A stretch of DNA of 64,000 nt from an uncultured Bacteroides sp. (GCA_900544075.1 UQTJ01000013.1:27119-91118), one strand, 5' to 3'. Shown: positions 42,398 to 52,259, counted from the stretch's first letter. The notes: a model not told the origin generated them from the letters alone. A program made the numbers and translations.

Positions 42398-44779
42398 TCA
42401 TTTCACTGTTTTAATCCATGCAGGAAGCGTTCCTAATCTTCTCTTAAGCTGTGCCTCATAGAGCGATTCCGGATAAACCTTGCTGCCTGTGCTTTCTTCA
42501 TAAGTCAATTGTCCTTCCTCTTTAGAGAACGTCACAGTCTGACCATGAGTTCCGACTACGATAGGAGGATAGATTTTCCACCAGATATTATCTGATGCCC
42601 ACCATTTGAAATCAGTACCCCAAGGATCGTTCTTTTCATCAACTGTACCAGTAACATTAAGGTTCCAAATAGTTAAATCCCTTAAATGGTTTGGTGCTTC
42701 TATATCTGCACCTCCCGAATGATATCGAATCAATCCTCCTTCACAATTATCAAACAAAGTAGCTCTCGGCTGAGTGGCATGAGATTCAAAACATGCATTA
42801 GTACCCCAATTTGTAGCATAAATTACATTTCCAATACTTGGTTTAGAAACACCTGAGCCATGCCACTGTCCGTCACCTTTACCATCATTGTCCTTACTAT
42901 TATCTGATATTCCACCTATAAATACCCTTGAAGAACCTGCAGCCCTGACAGCCGAATGTCCTCTCACACCTGTTATTTCAATATTATAGGCAGAACAGTT
43001 CGCTGACTCTCCAAATGTCACAGCTTCTGACACACTTTCAAAACCAACATTCCTTACCCATGAATTTACAACACGAGAAAACGAGAGCGGTTTGAATCCT
43101 TCATCATATACCCATATATCATCTGTATCTAAGCCTAAATCTTCACCATGATGCGCATAAGGAGATATAGCATTACCAACAAAAGTCAAATCCTCTACTC
43201 CGACATTCTCAAAACAATTGAACCCTCTGATTTCCCATCCTCCATAGTCCTTATGTTCAACGTTTATGTCGCTCATAATCGGTTCATAAAAGACAATCTT
43301 ATTTGATGATACAGATTTCACCTGATGGAATTCAGTTATTCTCACGCCATTACCATCCTCATTATTATTATCAGAATTTATTCCCGGTTGCTGGAATATA
43401 GACAGTCCTTTGCCATAATTTGTTCCAATTATTTGAGATTTATAATTCTTGCCCCATTCATACAATGGTCCCATTTCATCTTTCAGTAAATCCTCATCCA
43501 CACTTCTTAATCTCAACTGTACCCAATCTCCTGACTTCAAAGTCATACCGGGAATCAGCTGTACATTCACAGAGAAATCACCTTTCTTTGCATTCTCCAC
43601 GACATTGGCATATAATTTTGAATGTCCTGTGTTATATGGACTCTGTGTATTCTTAATTGACAACATAGTACTTCCATACACATCCTTGGGAAGATCCTTA
43701 ATATCTTCTTTTGTACCGTCAAATTTTGTACAAACCATCTTTATCTTGGTTTTATCCTTTCCGGCTCCCTTGATGATGAAATTTCCAGCGTATATTTCCG
43801 GGAAAGTATAATATACTTCATTTTTATTATTCTTCCATGAATATCCCTCTTTCTTTTCTGTTCCTGTTTGTAATACATATTCTCCTTCAGGGAAATATAT
43901 TACAACTCTTGCGTCCTTATTGACAACTGATTGGAAAGGTTCTTCAGGACAAGTGCGAACCATTTTCCTTTCATACATTATCTTATTAAGAGCCAATCTT
44001 GCAGATTTAATACCATTCTTTTCCATATACTCCTTCACGTTAACCACATCGTATCCCCACGCAAATCCATCAGCCGGAGCCGATTCTCCATGGTCATATC
44101 CTGCATATGAATAATCCAGCAATACATTGTCGTCGGTATTCATTATAAACCTGCGCCATGCCTCAGCCATATTATCTTCAGGAAGTTGGATAGCATATTC
44201 TATACCACCCACAACCGACTGAACCTTCATAGTCTTTCCTTCTACCGATGAAGATTTGAATAACGCATAACTTTCAGCTGTTTTCTTTTCGAGTGAAGGA
44301 GCTATCACATCCGACAGCTTTCTCCATTCAGTTCCGTTGAAAGACACCTGCCAGTATCCATCCTTACTTATTGAAACCTTTGGTGTAAATACACCTGATC
44401 CAAGTCCACTCAATGCAGCAGCACGGTTGCCACTCATATCCTTAAGTTCCTGTGTCTCGCCATGTATCATATATTGCCAATATCCATTCTCGTCTATACC
44501 GAATACCGGAATATCCTGATCTGCATTCTCATTAAAAGAGAATTTAGCCTCCGCCTTATTGTCGAATTTCAGAGTTCCGTTTTCGGCCACTTCCACCACA
44601 GTAACCTTACCTTCAGCTACCATCTGGAATGCTGCAATATTCCTGTTATACTCTTCCAACATTGTCAATGCCTCTTCCGGCTGAACAGGTATCTCGACTT
44701 CAGGAGTTATTACCTCATCCTTGCATGAAGTCAAGGCTAACACTCCAATTAAAACATTCAAAAAAATATTCTTTCTCAT
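42398..44779 (-). CDS. surface beta-helix lipoprotein, possible PL29-type lyase (copy 2)
   Basis: A 793-residue lipoprotein (ALTSC, then KDEVITPE, a K-D-E surface-export signal). The N-terminal module (about 30-195) repeats FGIDENGYWQYMIHGET and VSISKDGYWQVSFNGTEW. The beta-helix (about 230-790) has FIIKGAGKDKTKIKM, VGVEDLTFVGN, GHSAVRAAGSSRVFIG, GSGVSKPSIGNVIY and SHATQPRATLFDNC. It is the most divergent of the three paralogues, with an RYHSGGADI segment where the others have MQSRQGGDS. ATG 44779 is chosen over the upstream ATG because it gives a clean lipoprotein signal. The phased 11-bp array lies just upstream. Confidence 0.75.
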   Translation of the reverse strand: MRKNIFLNVLIGVLALTSCKDEVITPEVEIPVQPEEALTMLEEYNRNIAAFQMVAEGKVTVVEVAENGTLKFDNKAEAKFSFNENADQDIPVFGIDENGYWQYMIHGETQELKDMSGNRAAALSGLGSGVFTPKVSISKDGYWQVSFNGTEWRKLSDVIAPSLEKKTAESYALFKSSSVEGKTMKVQSVVGGIEYAIQLPEDNMAEAWRRFIMNTDDNVLLDYSYAGYDHGESAPADGFAWGYDVVNVKEYMEKNGIKSARLALNKIMYERKMVRTCPEEPFQSVVNKDARVVIYFPEGEYVLQTGTEKKEGYSWKNNKNEVYYTFPEIYAGNFIIKGAGKDKTKIKMVCTKFDGTKEDIKDLPKDVYGSTMLSIKNTQSPYNTGHSKLYANVVENAKKGDFSVNVQLIPGMTLKSGDWVQLRLRSVDEDLLKDEMGPLYEWGKNYKSQIIGTNYGKGLSIFQQPGINSDNNNEDGNGVRITEFHQVKSVSSNKIVFYEPIMSDINVEHKDYGGWEIRGFNCFENVGVEDLTFVGNAISPYAHHGEDLGLDTDDIWVYDEGFKPLSFSRVVNSWVRNVGFESVSEAVTFGESANCSAYNIEITGVRGHSAVRAAGSSRVFIGGISDNSKDNDGKGDGQWHGSGVSKPSIGNVIYATNWGTNACFESHATQPRATLFDNCEGGLIRYHSGGADIEAPNHLRDLTIWNLNVTGTVDEKNDPWGTDFKWWASDNIWWKIYPPIVVGTHGQTVTFSKEEGQLTYEESTGSKVYPESLYEAQLKRRLGTLPAWIKTVK

Positions 44780-44811
44780 ATCTTTATTTTTATTCGTTAA
44801 TCTTAAAAACA

Positions 44812-44997
44812 TTTTAAACAGTGTTTAAACACCATTTAAATACCGTTTAAACAGTTTTTCTGCAAAACCGGTGAACGCTTGATGAACGAGGAATGAACGC
44901 CAAATGAACATAATATGAACATGAAATGAAGACCGTTAAATCATCTTCGAACAATGTTCATACATTGTTCACTGACCGTTCATTTACCGTTCACAGA
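44812..44997. repeat. 11-bp-phased repeat array filling an intergenic gap
   Basis: Three motif blocks keep one 11-bp register. TTTAAAC-type palindromes start at 44812, 44823, 44834 and 44845. TGAAC (last one TGAAG) starts at 44872, 44883, 44894, 44905, 44916 and 44927. The inverse GTTCA starts at 44956, 44967, 44978 and 44989. GAACAATG/CATTGTTC (44949-44956 and 44963-44970) is an extra inverted repeat. The array occupies nearly the whole 222-base gap between two PUL lipoprotein genes. It is not coding: the period is not a multiple of three and stops interrupt all frames. Confidence 0.85.
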
Positions 44998-45001
44998 CAA
45001 T

Positions 45002-47380
45002 TTATTTTCCTTTCAATTCAAGCAGCCACGACGGCACATATCCTAACCTCAACTTCAATTGTGCCTCATATAATGATTCCGGCTGAACTTTAGTTCCGTT
45101 GCTTTCATCAAGCCTTATCTGTTTCTCATCCTGTACGAAGTCAATCTTAATACCATGAATACCTACAACTACAGGAGGGAGGAATTTCCAGTTATTAGCC
45201 TCCCGTTCACTTGTGTCGCTACCATATCTCCACCAGTCAAACTTTCCATCTGCAGGAGCGTCACCCTTGTTAGAAGGAGGCCCAACTTGCTCCACATTCA
45301 TGTTCCATATAGTCAGGTCTGCAAGATGGTTTGGCACCTGGTCGGAATCCCCTCCCTGCCTTGACTGCATAAATCCACCCTGACAATTATCTATCAATGT
45401 GGCACGCGGCTGGGTGGCATGAGCCTCAAAGCATCCGTCCGTACCCCAGTGGACGTTCCATATCACAGCCCCCATACTTGGCTTAGACACACCACAAGCA
45501 TGATACTGTCCGGCATCATCTATCGTTTTACTTGCATCGTCCACCGCCGGTCCGGCAGTCCTGTCTGTCACCGCTCCGATAAATATTCTTGATGAACCTG
45601 CCGAGCGTATGGCAGAATGTCCCCTGCTTCCTGTTATATTTACATCATATGCAGAACAGTTTGCAGAAGAGGTTATAGTCATAGCTTCGCTCACATTTTC
45701 AAAATCAACCCTCCTCAGCCATGAATTAGTAAGACGAACAAAGCTGATAGGCTTATACGCCCCATCGTCTATCCAACTTCTATGATGCTTAAAGTCGTCC
45801 ACACAATTTCCTACAAAAGTCAAATCTTCCACTCCAACATTTCCATAATTGGAATACGAATATATTTTCCATCCCCATTTTGCCTCCACCTCATGCATTA
45901 TAGGTTCCTTGAACACTATCATATTACCATTCTTGCCTATCACCTGATGATAGTCATTTACCCTTACACCTTGAGACATATTTGTCATATACGGTTCCCT
46001 CTGATGAGGGGAAAGCTCTTTTTCAATAAGTTCCGTATTGTTATTAAGAAGATACAGACAAACCCAATCACCAATCTTTATCTTGTCCGGAGCAGACACC
46101 TGTACGCTGAAAGAGCCCTTCGGTGCATCCGAAATCACACTACAACTTATATCCTTAATGTCGCTGTTGTGCTTTATCTGCAACAAGTCAGGCGAAGAAT
46201 ATAGTGTAGCCGGATTGGTCGGGAGCATCGGAGTATCCATTATGATACGTGTATGCCCTCTTCCGTCACCTTTTATTACGAAGTTACCTGCTGTTATGGT
46301 TATACAATCAGAAGTATTGTTCCCTTTTGAGTCAAGACCATATGCAACAGTCTTGTCTACCACATTTGTTGGGTCATAAGGTTTCAGAGGATCATGTCCG
46401 GAAAGTTGTTGATTTTCACTGTCAGGATCATTTCTATTATCATTCTCATCGTGCAACACATAATCACCTTTAGGGAAATATAGCACCACCCTTGCATCAG
46501 GATTATTCTGATTTCCATTATCATTGGCCATCATTTTATTTTCCTGCAATACCTCTATGAAAGTTTCTCGTGCGCTTTTGCCTCTTGCTACCATTTCCTG
46601 TGCAATGTTTATCACCTTATATCCTAAAGCGAAGCCATCCGGTGGAGCCACTTCACCATGTTTATATCCGGCATAAGAGAAATCAAGCAAAAGGTTGTCT
46701 TCTGATTTCATTACGAATTTTCGCCATGCAGGGGTAGAATCAATAAATTCAAGTTGCGCTGTTTTTTCCAAAGTCCCGTATCTTGACACCATCCGCAACG
46801 TACGTGTTTCATCATCATATGATACTGTTTTATAAAGGGCAAAATCCGCAGGTTTCTTATTTTCAATATCTTGTACAGTAAAGTCTGATAACTCCTTCCA
46901 TTGCACTCCATTAAATGATACCAACCATTTACCTTCATTTGACAATGATAATTTTGGTGTAACTATGGTCTTTGCTGTACCCAATATTGCACCGGACATA
47001 TTTCCATCCGTATCAGTCAGTATATGTTCCTCGCCATTCAACGTATATATCCAGAAGCCGTCTTCATTTATAGCGAATACAGGTATGTCTGTATTTAAAT
47101 TTTCATTTGAATATGCGGTAAATGCGTCTTTATCAGAAAACATCACCCTGTAACCGCCATTTTCTTCGGCTATACAGTCTATTATCTGGTGCTTTCCAGT
47201 AAACAATTTCTGATACGCGGCTATACCGGAATTATAATCAGAAATCATTTCCGCTACATTATCAGGCAGTTCACTGCCCATACCATCAGGATTACCGTTC
47301 ACAATATCATCCTTACATGCCGTAATTCCCAATGCTATGAATGTAGAAAAGATTAAATTTAAGATTAAACTTTTTTGCAT
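45002..47380 (-). CDS. surface beta-helix lipoprotein, possible PL29-type lyase (copy 3)
   Basis: A 792-residue lipoprotein (GITAC, then KDDIVNG, a K-D-D surface-export signal). The N-terminal module (about 30-195) holds FAINEDGFWIYTLNGEE and LSLSNEGKWLVSFNGVQW. The beta-helix contains ARVVLYFPKGDYVLHD, FVIKGDGRGHTRIIMDT, VGVEDLTFVGN, GHSAIRSAGSSRIFIG, HACGVSKPSMGAVIW and AHATQPRATLIDNC. Basic and acidic residues within these shared motifs are candidates for substrate binding. Similarity of the N-terminal module to PL29 lyases (founding member from B. thetaiotaomicron, active on chondroitin sulfate) is from memory and needs a profile search. Confidence 0.75.
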   Translation of the reverse strand: MQKSLILNLIFSTFIALGITACKDDIVNGNPDGMGSELPDNVAEMISDYNSGIAAYQKLFTGKHQIIDCIAEENGGYRVMFSDKDAFTAYSNENLNTDIPVFAINEDGFWIYTLNGEEHILTDTDGNMSGAILGTAKTIVTPKLSLSNEGKWLVSFNGVQWKELSDFTVQDIENKKPADFALYKTVSYDDETRTLRMVSRYGTLEKTAQLEFIDSTPAWRKFVMKSEDNLLLDFSYAGYKHGEVAPPDGFALGYKVINIAQEMVARGKSARETFIEVLQENKMMANDNGNQNNPDARVVLYFPKGDYVLHDENDNRNDPDSENQQLSGHDPLKPYDPTNVVDKTVAYGLDSKGNNTSDCITITAGNFVIKGDGRGHTRIIMDTPMLPTNPATLYSSPDLLQIKHNSDIKDISCSVISDAPKGSFSVQVSAPDKIKIGDWVCLYLLNNNTELIEKELSPHQREPYMTNMSQGVRVNDYHQVIGKNGNMIVFKEPIMHEVEAKWGWKIYSYSNYGNVGVEDLTFVGNCVDDFKHHRSWIDDGAYKPISFVRLTNSWLRRVDFENVSEAMTITSSANCSAYDVNITGSRGHSAIRSAGSSRIFIGAVTDRTAGPAVDDASKTIDDAGQYHACGVSKPSMGAVIWNVHWGTDGCFEAHATQPRATLIDNCQGGFMQSRQGGDSDQVPNHLADLTIWNMNVEQVGPPSNKGDAPADGKFDWWRYGSDTSEREANNWKFLPPVVVGIHGIKIDFVQDEKQIRLDESNGTKVQPESLYEAQLKLRLGYVPSWLLELKGK

Positions 47381-47411
47381 CAGTTATTCGATTTAATGTT
47401 AACTTTAGTAA

Positions 47412-47447
47412 TAAGGCTGCCGAAACAATCATTATCCGGCAGCCTTA
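47412..47447 (-). repeat. intercistronic GC-rich hairpin in the PUL
   Basis: TAAGGCTGCCG (47412-47422) and CGGCAGCCTTA (47437-47447) form a perfect 11-bp stem. It lies in the 78-base gap after the 628-residue beta-helix gene and before the 792-residue one. The minus-strand sequence after the stem is only weakly T-rich, so it may be a partial terminator or a 3'-end stabilizer that sets off the front of the operon. Confidence 0.7.
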
Positions 47448-47458
47448 TAATTTTATTC

Positions 47459-49345
47459 CTAGTTCTGATTTGCTCCGTAATCTTTATAATCTTCTTTTAT
47501 GACAAAATTGCCACTAGAAAAATCAGATGTTTCAAAAGGAGAGCCCGAATTAACTGTTATATTATTAGTAATTCCAGTTGGTGGATTTGTTCTGAAACAT
47601 TTCCAACTTATGCCAGCATTCTCAAAAACAATATTATCTACAAAATTCTGTCCATTAAGATTTTCTGCAGCTACATTTGCACTTAAAGAAACTATATTAG
47701 CTGCTCCATCATATGGTGCCGCATTACCATATATGACATTTTTTCTGAAATAACTGTATTCATCAGGTGTATTTTGTATATAAGCCTGTGCTGAATTGGG
47801 GTAAACATTTGCAAATGTATTTCGTTCAATAAAGACCTGTCCCTTCTTATTTGTACTGACAAATAACTTAAAGCCAACAGATTTATTTTCTGCAGAAGAT
47901 TGGAACACACTATTTTGTATTGTCAAACTTGCATCATTCCATGCTGCAGTGCTAGCTGTACTACCAATATTAACTACTTTAGCATCCAGTGATCCATCAG
48001 CTAAAATAAAATGGCAAGAATTAAAATAAATATTTTTTACAATTGAATTTTTATGATTGAAATATGATATTTGTTTATCTTGAGCCATTTTAAAAATAAC
48101 ATCTTCCATTATAAAATTATCATAAACCACATTTTTGTCATCACCACCCTCAATATTAGATAGATAGTTTCCATTTGAAGTTCCATCAATTATTACGTTT
48201 TTCACATATAATCCTGATGCCGAGTTATTATCTGAGTTCAATGCAAAAAATACGCCATTTCCCATAACTAATATCGGCTTACTGTCCGGTTTATCACCTA
48301 TTATATAAAGATAATCTGAGACTCTGATTTTAGATATAGTTAAACTTAGACCTTCTTTCAAGAAATAAACATTACCTGAACTCAATGTTGTTGAACTTTC
48401 AACAAAATTTGCGTCCGGATGCGTAAACTTATTTATAGTAACATTACCTATCTGAATATCCAGTCCGGCCATGTAATCATCATAATAGCTTGTTGTTGCA
48501 GTTCTTAATGTTACTTCATCTGATGCGGTATTTACGCCACTGGTTACTTCTACAGAAAGAACACACTTGCTTGATATGTTCGGAGCTGTAACTGTGATAG
48601 TCAATTCCTGTTCATTAGTCAAATCTGTATAGTTTGATACTGTTGCTTTCCACTCTGCAGGAACAACAGCACGTACCAAATCTCCTTTGGCGACTTTTAC
48701 TTTTATATCGATTGATTTTCCTCGTTCCACCACATAGCTTTCCTGTTCATTAAGAATCTCGCATATCAAACCTTTCACTACCGGAATTACGTATGATTTA
48801 CCATTTATTGTAAATGTAAATTCACTTCCATCATCACTTACCTCAAAATCGTTTATAGGACTTGTACCCTCAGGTGTTCCTGTGGCAGGTTTTTCCAAAT
48901 CAACATAATTTTCTCCTCCATCATAACTTACCCGCCATGTATCGTTCTTTATTTCGAATTTAGGAGTAACTTGTGTATTCTCACCATTTTCAGCTTCAGC
49001 CCTTTCACCCGTATCATTGCCATCTATGAACCAGTTTCCATTAGCACCTATTTCTATGGTCGGATAATTTCCACCGTCATTTCCCTGAGTCAATACGATA
49101 GTTTCTCCATTACTTAGGGTAAGAGTATATTTATCACCTTCAATGCTATAGTCTGTTATGGTTTTATTACCATCAAGAAGAGCCCGAATAATGTTCATTT
49201 CATCATTCAGCTTCTGCACTTGCATTTCATAACTTTCAACACGCTCTTTTAGCGCATCGATGTCTTTTTCAAGGTCGTCTGTTTTACAAGCAGTAAATCC
49301 TACTGCAAACAGTCCTATTAGTATTAATGATTTATATCTGTTCAT
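47459..49345 (-). CDS. PL29-N/DUF4988-like lipoprotein with beta-helix (628 aa)
   Basis: A lipoprotein (GFTAC, then KTDDLEKD, surface-export-like). A short coiled coil (about 22-60, DDLEKDIDALKERVESYEMQ) leads into the PL29-N/DUF4988-type beta module (YTLTLSNGETIVL, IEIGANGNWFIDG, FEIKNDTWRVSYDGGENY). An Ig-like part follows (about 190-290, VVPAEWKATVSNY), then a parallel beta-helix (about 300-628) with many Asn and Ser (NVIIDGTSNG, INNITVNSG-like turns). It is probably a surface glycan-binding protein; enzymatic function is open. It lies 11 bases after the 290-residue gene. Confidence 0.75.
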   Translation of the reverse strand: MNRYKSLILIGLFAVGFTACKTDDLEKDIDALKERVESYEMQVQKLNDEMNIIRALLDGNKTITDYSIEGDKYTLTLSNGETIVLTQGNDGGNYPTIEIGANGNWFIDGNDTGERAEAENGENTQVTPKFEIKNDTWRVSYDGGENYVDLEKPATGTPEGTSPINDFEVSDDGSEFTFTINGKSYVIPVVKGLICEILNEQESYVVERGKSIDIKVKVAKGDLVRAVVPAEWKATVSNYTDLTNEQELTITVTAPNISSKCVLSVEVTSGVNTASDEVTLRTATTSYYDDYMAGLDIQIGNVTINKFTHPDANFVESSTTLSSGNVYFLKEGLSLTISKIRVSDYLYIIGDKPDSKPILVMGNGVFFALNSDNNSASGLYVKNVIIDGTSNGNYLSNIEGGDDKNVVYDNFIMEDVIFKMAQDKQISYFNHKNSIVKNIYFNSCHFILADGSLDAKVVNIGSTASTAAWNDASLTIQNSVFQSSAENKSVGFKLFVSTNKKGQVFIERNTFANVYPNSAQAYIQNTPDEYSYFRKNVIYGNAAPYDGAANIVSLSANVAAENLNGQNFVDNIVFENAGISWKCFRTNPPTGITNNITVNSGSPFETSDFSSGNFVIKEDYKDYGANQN

Positions 49346-49356
49346 ATAGTTATCAA

Positions 49357-50229
49357 TTAATCATTAGAAGTAACTTTAACATCTAATTCTTTTACCAAAC
49401 GGTAACCTTCTTTGGAATATATTTCAAAATATATTTTATAATCACCGGTTTCTAAACCTGCAGGTGCAGATATTGATAAATTATTATCAACTGCATCTGT
49501 CAGTTCCACTTGCAAAGGTGTAGGATTTATAACAACATTCTCCACATAAGTCAGAGTTGCTGTTATAGTTGTTTTTCCACCTTGTTTAACAGAAACCGGT
49601 TCTTTAGGAAATGTCATATCGAGGCCACCTAACACAGGTATTTCAGTATAAACATCATCATCATAAAGTTTGAAGCACAATATTTTATTATTATCATCCT
49701 TCGTCTTTACATCTTCAAATATACTTGGTTTAATACTACCCACCTCAGCCACATTATACGGACCATCAACAGGTACAGGGTCACTACCATTAATGGAATA
49801 GCACCAGTATCCTTCATCATTTATTGACATTACCGGAGTAACTCCATCTTTTCCATCTTCAGGAACAGCCGCTCCCAAATCTTTTGTTTCTCCATTATAC
49901 TCAAACACCCAACGGCCATCTTTTATTGTCACTACAGGAACACCATTTTCTGGCTTTCCACTATAAACAGTCCAAGTCTTACCGTTACTTAGTGTTAATG
50001 TATAGTCGCCATTTTCCTCATTATAACTATAGTCTGTAAACAGTATTTTACCGTTAACCAAATCATAGAATGTACTGATATTGTCATTCAGTTTATCTAT
50101 TTCCGGTTGCAACTTATCCAAACGGGCAGACAGTGCGTCTATCTCGTCTCTTATCTCGTCTCTGTCGTCACACGAAGTGAAACCCAACAGAGGGATTATT
50201 GTTATGATAAATATCCAAAACTTTTTCAT
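49357..50229 (-). CDS. short PL29-N/DUF4988-like lipoprotein
   Basis: A 290-residue lipoprotein (GFTSC, then DDRDEIRDE). It keeps the coiled coil (EIDALSARLDKLQPEIDKLN), the beta module (YTLTLSNGKTWTV, VTIKDGRWVFEYNGE, MSINDEGYWCYSINGSD) and an Ig-like domain (about 195-290, EPVSVKQGGKTTITATL) but ends where its two neighbours continue into a beta-helix. It looks like a natural short version, perhaps a binding subunit, not a broken gene: the stop is clean and gaps on both sides are 11 bases. Confidence 0.75.
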   Translation of the reverse strand: MKKFWIFIITIIPLLGFTSCDDRDEIRDEIDALSARLDKLQPEIDKLNDNISTFYDLVNGKILFTDYSYNEENGDYTLTLSNGKTWTVYSGKPENGVPVVTIKDGRWVFEYNGETKDLGAAVPEDGKDGVTPVMSINDEGYWCYSINGSDPVPVDGPYNVAEVGSIKPSIFEDVKTKDDNNKILCFKLYDDDVYTEIPVLGGLDMTFPKEPVSVKQGGKTTITATLTYVENVVINPTPLQVELTDAVDNNLSISAPAGLETGDYKIYFEIYSKEGYRLVKELDVKVTSND

Positions 50230-50240
50230 TGTATTATAAT

Positions 50241-52247
50241 TTAACGTTGTGCACCATAAGAAGAGAACTCAACGGTTGGTTTAAATGTAAATGTATTCCA
50301 ATCCAAACCATTTCCATCAAAAATATTTTCTTTAGCTGTAATATCATTCTTTACACCTTCTGGACTATTTGCTTGACCATTGCCTACAGAAGTATAAAAG
50401 TTTTTAAATGATTCTTTTTCTCCACTCACATAACCTACTATATTATCTTCAACTTTTATTTCTCCACTTATTTGATAGCAATTATGTCTTATGAAAAAAG
50501 TATTCTTCTCCAAATCTAGTGTAAAATAACATATATTTTTAGCTATTTCTAAGACAGCACCTTCTGCAATGTCAACTACTTTTGTTTTTTGTTCAGAACC
50601 ATATGTTATTGTTTCTTTTCGCGTAGTAGTTCCAATATAATTTAAATAGAATAAACCTAACGCACTATTTTGGCTATTTGTTGTGATATTAATAAATGTA
50701 TTGTTATTAATACTCAATGAATTTATAACTCCATCTGTATTATTCTTAAACAATTTAAAATTAGAGATCTTATTTGAAGAAACGTCTTGCGGATTATAAG
50801 CCATTACATTATTTGTAAATGTATATACTTCACATTTAACAATGTCTGTTACTATATCCACTTCATCATTTGCACCGGTTTCTCCCATATCTGTGAGCAC
50901 TAAATCTGAAGAAGAAATACTAAAAGTATCAATTGTTCCTTTATTTGTAGATTTCACAAAACCCTTATTTGCGACCAAACCTTTAATTACACATTCATTA
51001 ATCACAATATTTATATCGCTATTACCTTCAACATCAAAGAGATAATCCTTATTCTCTGCTTGTACGTCCAGATTATCAAGAACCAATGTACCTTTTAATG
51101 TATGTACAGCATTGATTTTCAAAGTAGGTTTGCTTGAAGATTCATTAATTATAATCAGATTATTAATACCATCTGCAATGTTAAGTGTAATATCCGTTAC
51201 CGCCAAAGAAGACTGTGAAGCATCAGTAACAAAATATACACCACTTTCTGTAATTGCGCCATCTGATGGCAAAAATTTACTTAGGCCATAATCATCACGA
51301 TTTATTGTAAACCCATTCACTGTAATAGACAGACCATCATCATATCTATCTTTATCAGAAGTATATTCCTTTGGTAATCTCACATTAATTTTATCAACAG
51401 CCCAGAACACACCTTTGTTGGCACGTACCACAACTTCTTCTGAATTGTTGGCTGTTGCCCTTGATAATGTTGAAGTTGTTGAAGACGGTGCATATACAGT
51501 CAATGTATATTTACCAACTTCAGTCTGTGGAGTAAGCTCTGCCCTCCATCCTTCCGGATATATAGGAGCCAGTGGTTCTCCGTCTCCTTCTATGGTAACA
51601 TTAAAATCCTGCTTGGTTCCCGGCTGGAATTCAATAACATCATCGCCTTCAATCATACATTTCAGGCCCCATACAATAGGCATTTCATATTTATCACCAT
51701 TCTTGCCAGTAATAACAAAAGTATCACCTTGAACTTCTGCCGACTCGAAGAACTTGTCACCGGCAGCATCTACATTATAATCGCCTGTAACTTCTGTCCA
51801 AGTCACATCTTCACCATATCTGACTTCCCACTTACCACTAGTTGGGTTTATTCTAAATTCTGGAATCAGATTATCACCTGCTTCTCCCTTAGCTTTATAA
51901 GTAGTAGCAACGCCATTGATAACCCAGTATCCTTCGTCGTTTACTTCTATTGTTGGAGTCTCCACAGTTCCCTGAGAGCCTAAAGTCAACTGCAGCTTCT
52001 CACCATTGCTCAATATAATAGTATAAGAGCCATTGCCTTCCACGACATCATAAATAGTCTTATTGTCAGGATTAAGTACATAAGCAAATACCTCGACATT
52101 ATCATTCAAAATCTTAACCTGCTCTTCAAGCAGCGTTACACGGTCCTTAAGGTCGTCCAAATCATCCTTAAGGTCGTCAGTTTTACACCCTGCAAACGTT
52201 AATGCCATCAGGGCAAAAAGTATATATGACTTAAAGTATTTTTTCAT
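50241..52247 (-). CDS. PL29-N/DUF4988-like lipoprotein with beta-helix (668 aa)
   Basis: A lipoprotein (TFAGC, then KTDDLKDD). Coiled coil about 22-60 (LKDRVTLLEEQVKILNDNVE); beta module about 60-190 (YTIILSNGEKLQLTLG, IEVNDEGYWVINGVAT, GKWEVRYGEDVTW); Ig-like segment about 195-275 (IYPEGWRAELTPQTEVGKY); beta-helix about 300-668, with ladder-like runs such as LVLDNLDVQAENKDYLFDVE. DUF4957/DUF5123-type helices of PUL lipoproteins look similar. It is likely a surface glycan-binding protein following DUF5017 by 12 bases. Confidence 0.75.
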   Translation of the reverse strand: MKKYFKSYILFALMALTFAGCKTDDLKDDLDDLKDRVTLLEEQVKILNDNVEVFAYVLNPDNKTIYDVVEGNGSYTIILSNGEKLQLTLGSQGTVETPTIEVNDEGYWVINGVATTYKAKGEAGDNLIPEFRINPTSGKWEVRYGEDVTWTEVTGDYNVDAAGDKFFESAEVQGDTFVITGKNGDKYEMPIVWGLKCMIEGDDVIEFQPGTKQDFNVTIEGDGEPLAPIYPEGWRAELTPQTEVGKYTLTVYAPSSTTSTLSRATANNSEEVVVRANKGVFWAVDKINVRLPKEYTSDKDRYDDGLSITVNGFTINRDDYGLSKFLPSDGAITESGVYFVTDASQSSLAVTDITLNIADGINNLIIINESSSKPTLKINAVHTLKGTLVLDNLDVQAENKDYLFDVEGNSDINIVINECVIKGLVANKGFVKSTNKGTIDTFSISSSDLVLTDMGETGANDEVDIVTDIVKCEVYTFTNNVMAYNPQDVSSNKISNFKLFKNNTDGVINSLSINNNTFINITTNSQNSALGLFYLNYIGTTTRKETITYGSEQKTKVVDIAEGAVLEIAKNICYFTLDLEKNTFFIRHNCYQISGEIKVEDNIVGYVSGEKESFKNFYTSVGNGQANSPEGVKNDITAKENIFDGNGLDWNTFTFKPTVEFSSYGAQR

Positions 52248-52259
52248 CGTATATTAGTT

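Noticed and set aside
44812..44997. CRISPR array or iteron origin
   Set aside because: The units are 11 bp and contiguous without unique spacers; no cas or replication gene is near; the gap is inside a PUL operon.
49357..50229. Truncated pseudogene reading of the 290-residue lipoprotein
   Set aside because: The frame is intact, has its own signal peptide and stop, ends after a complete Ig-like domain, and is spaced regularly in the operon.
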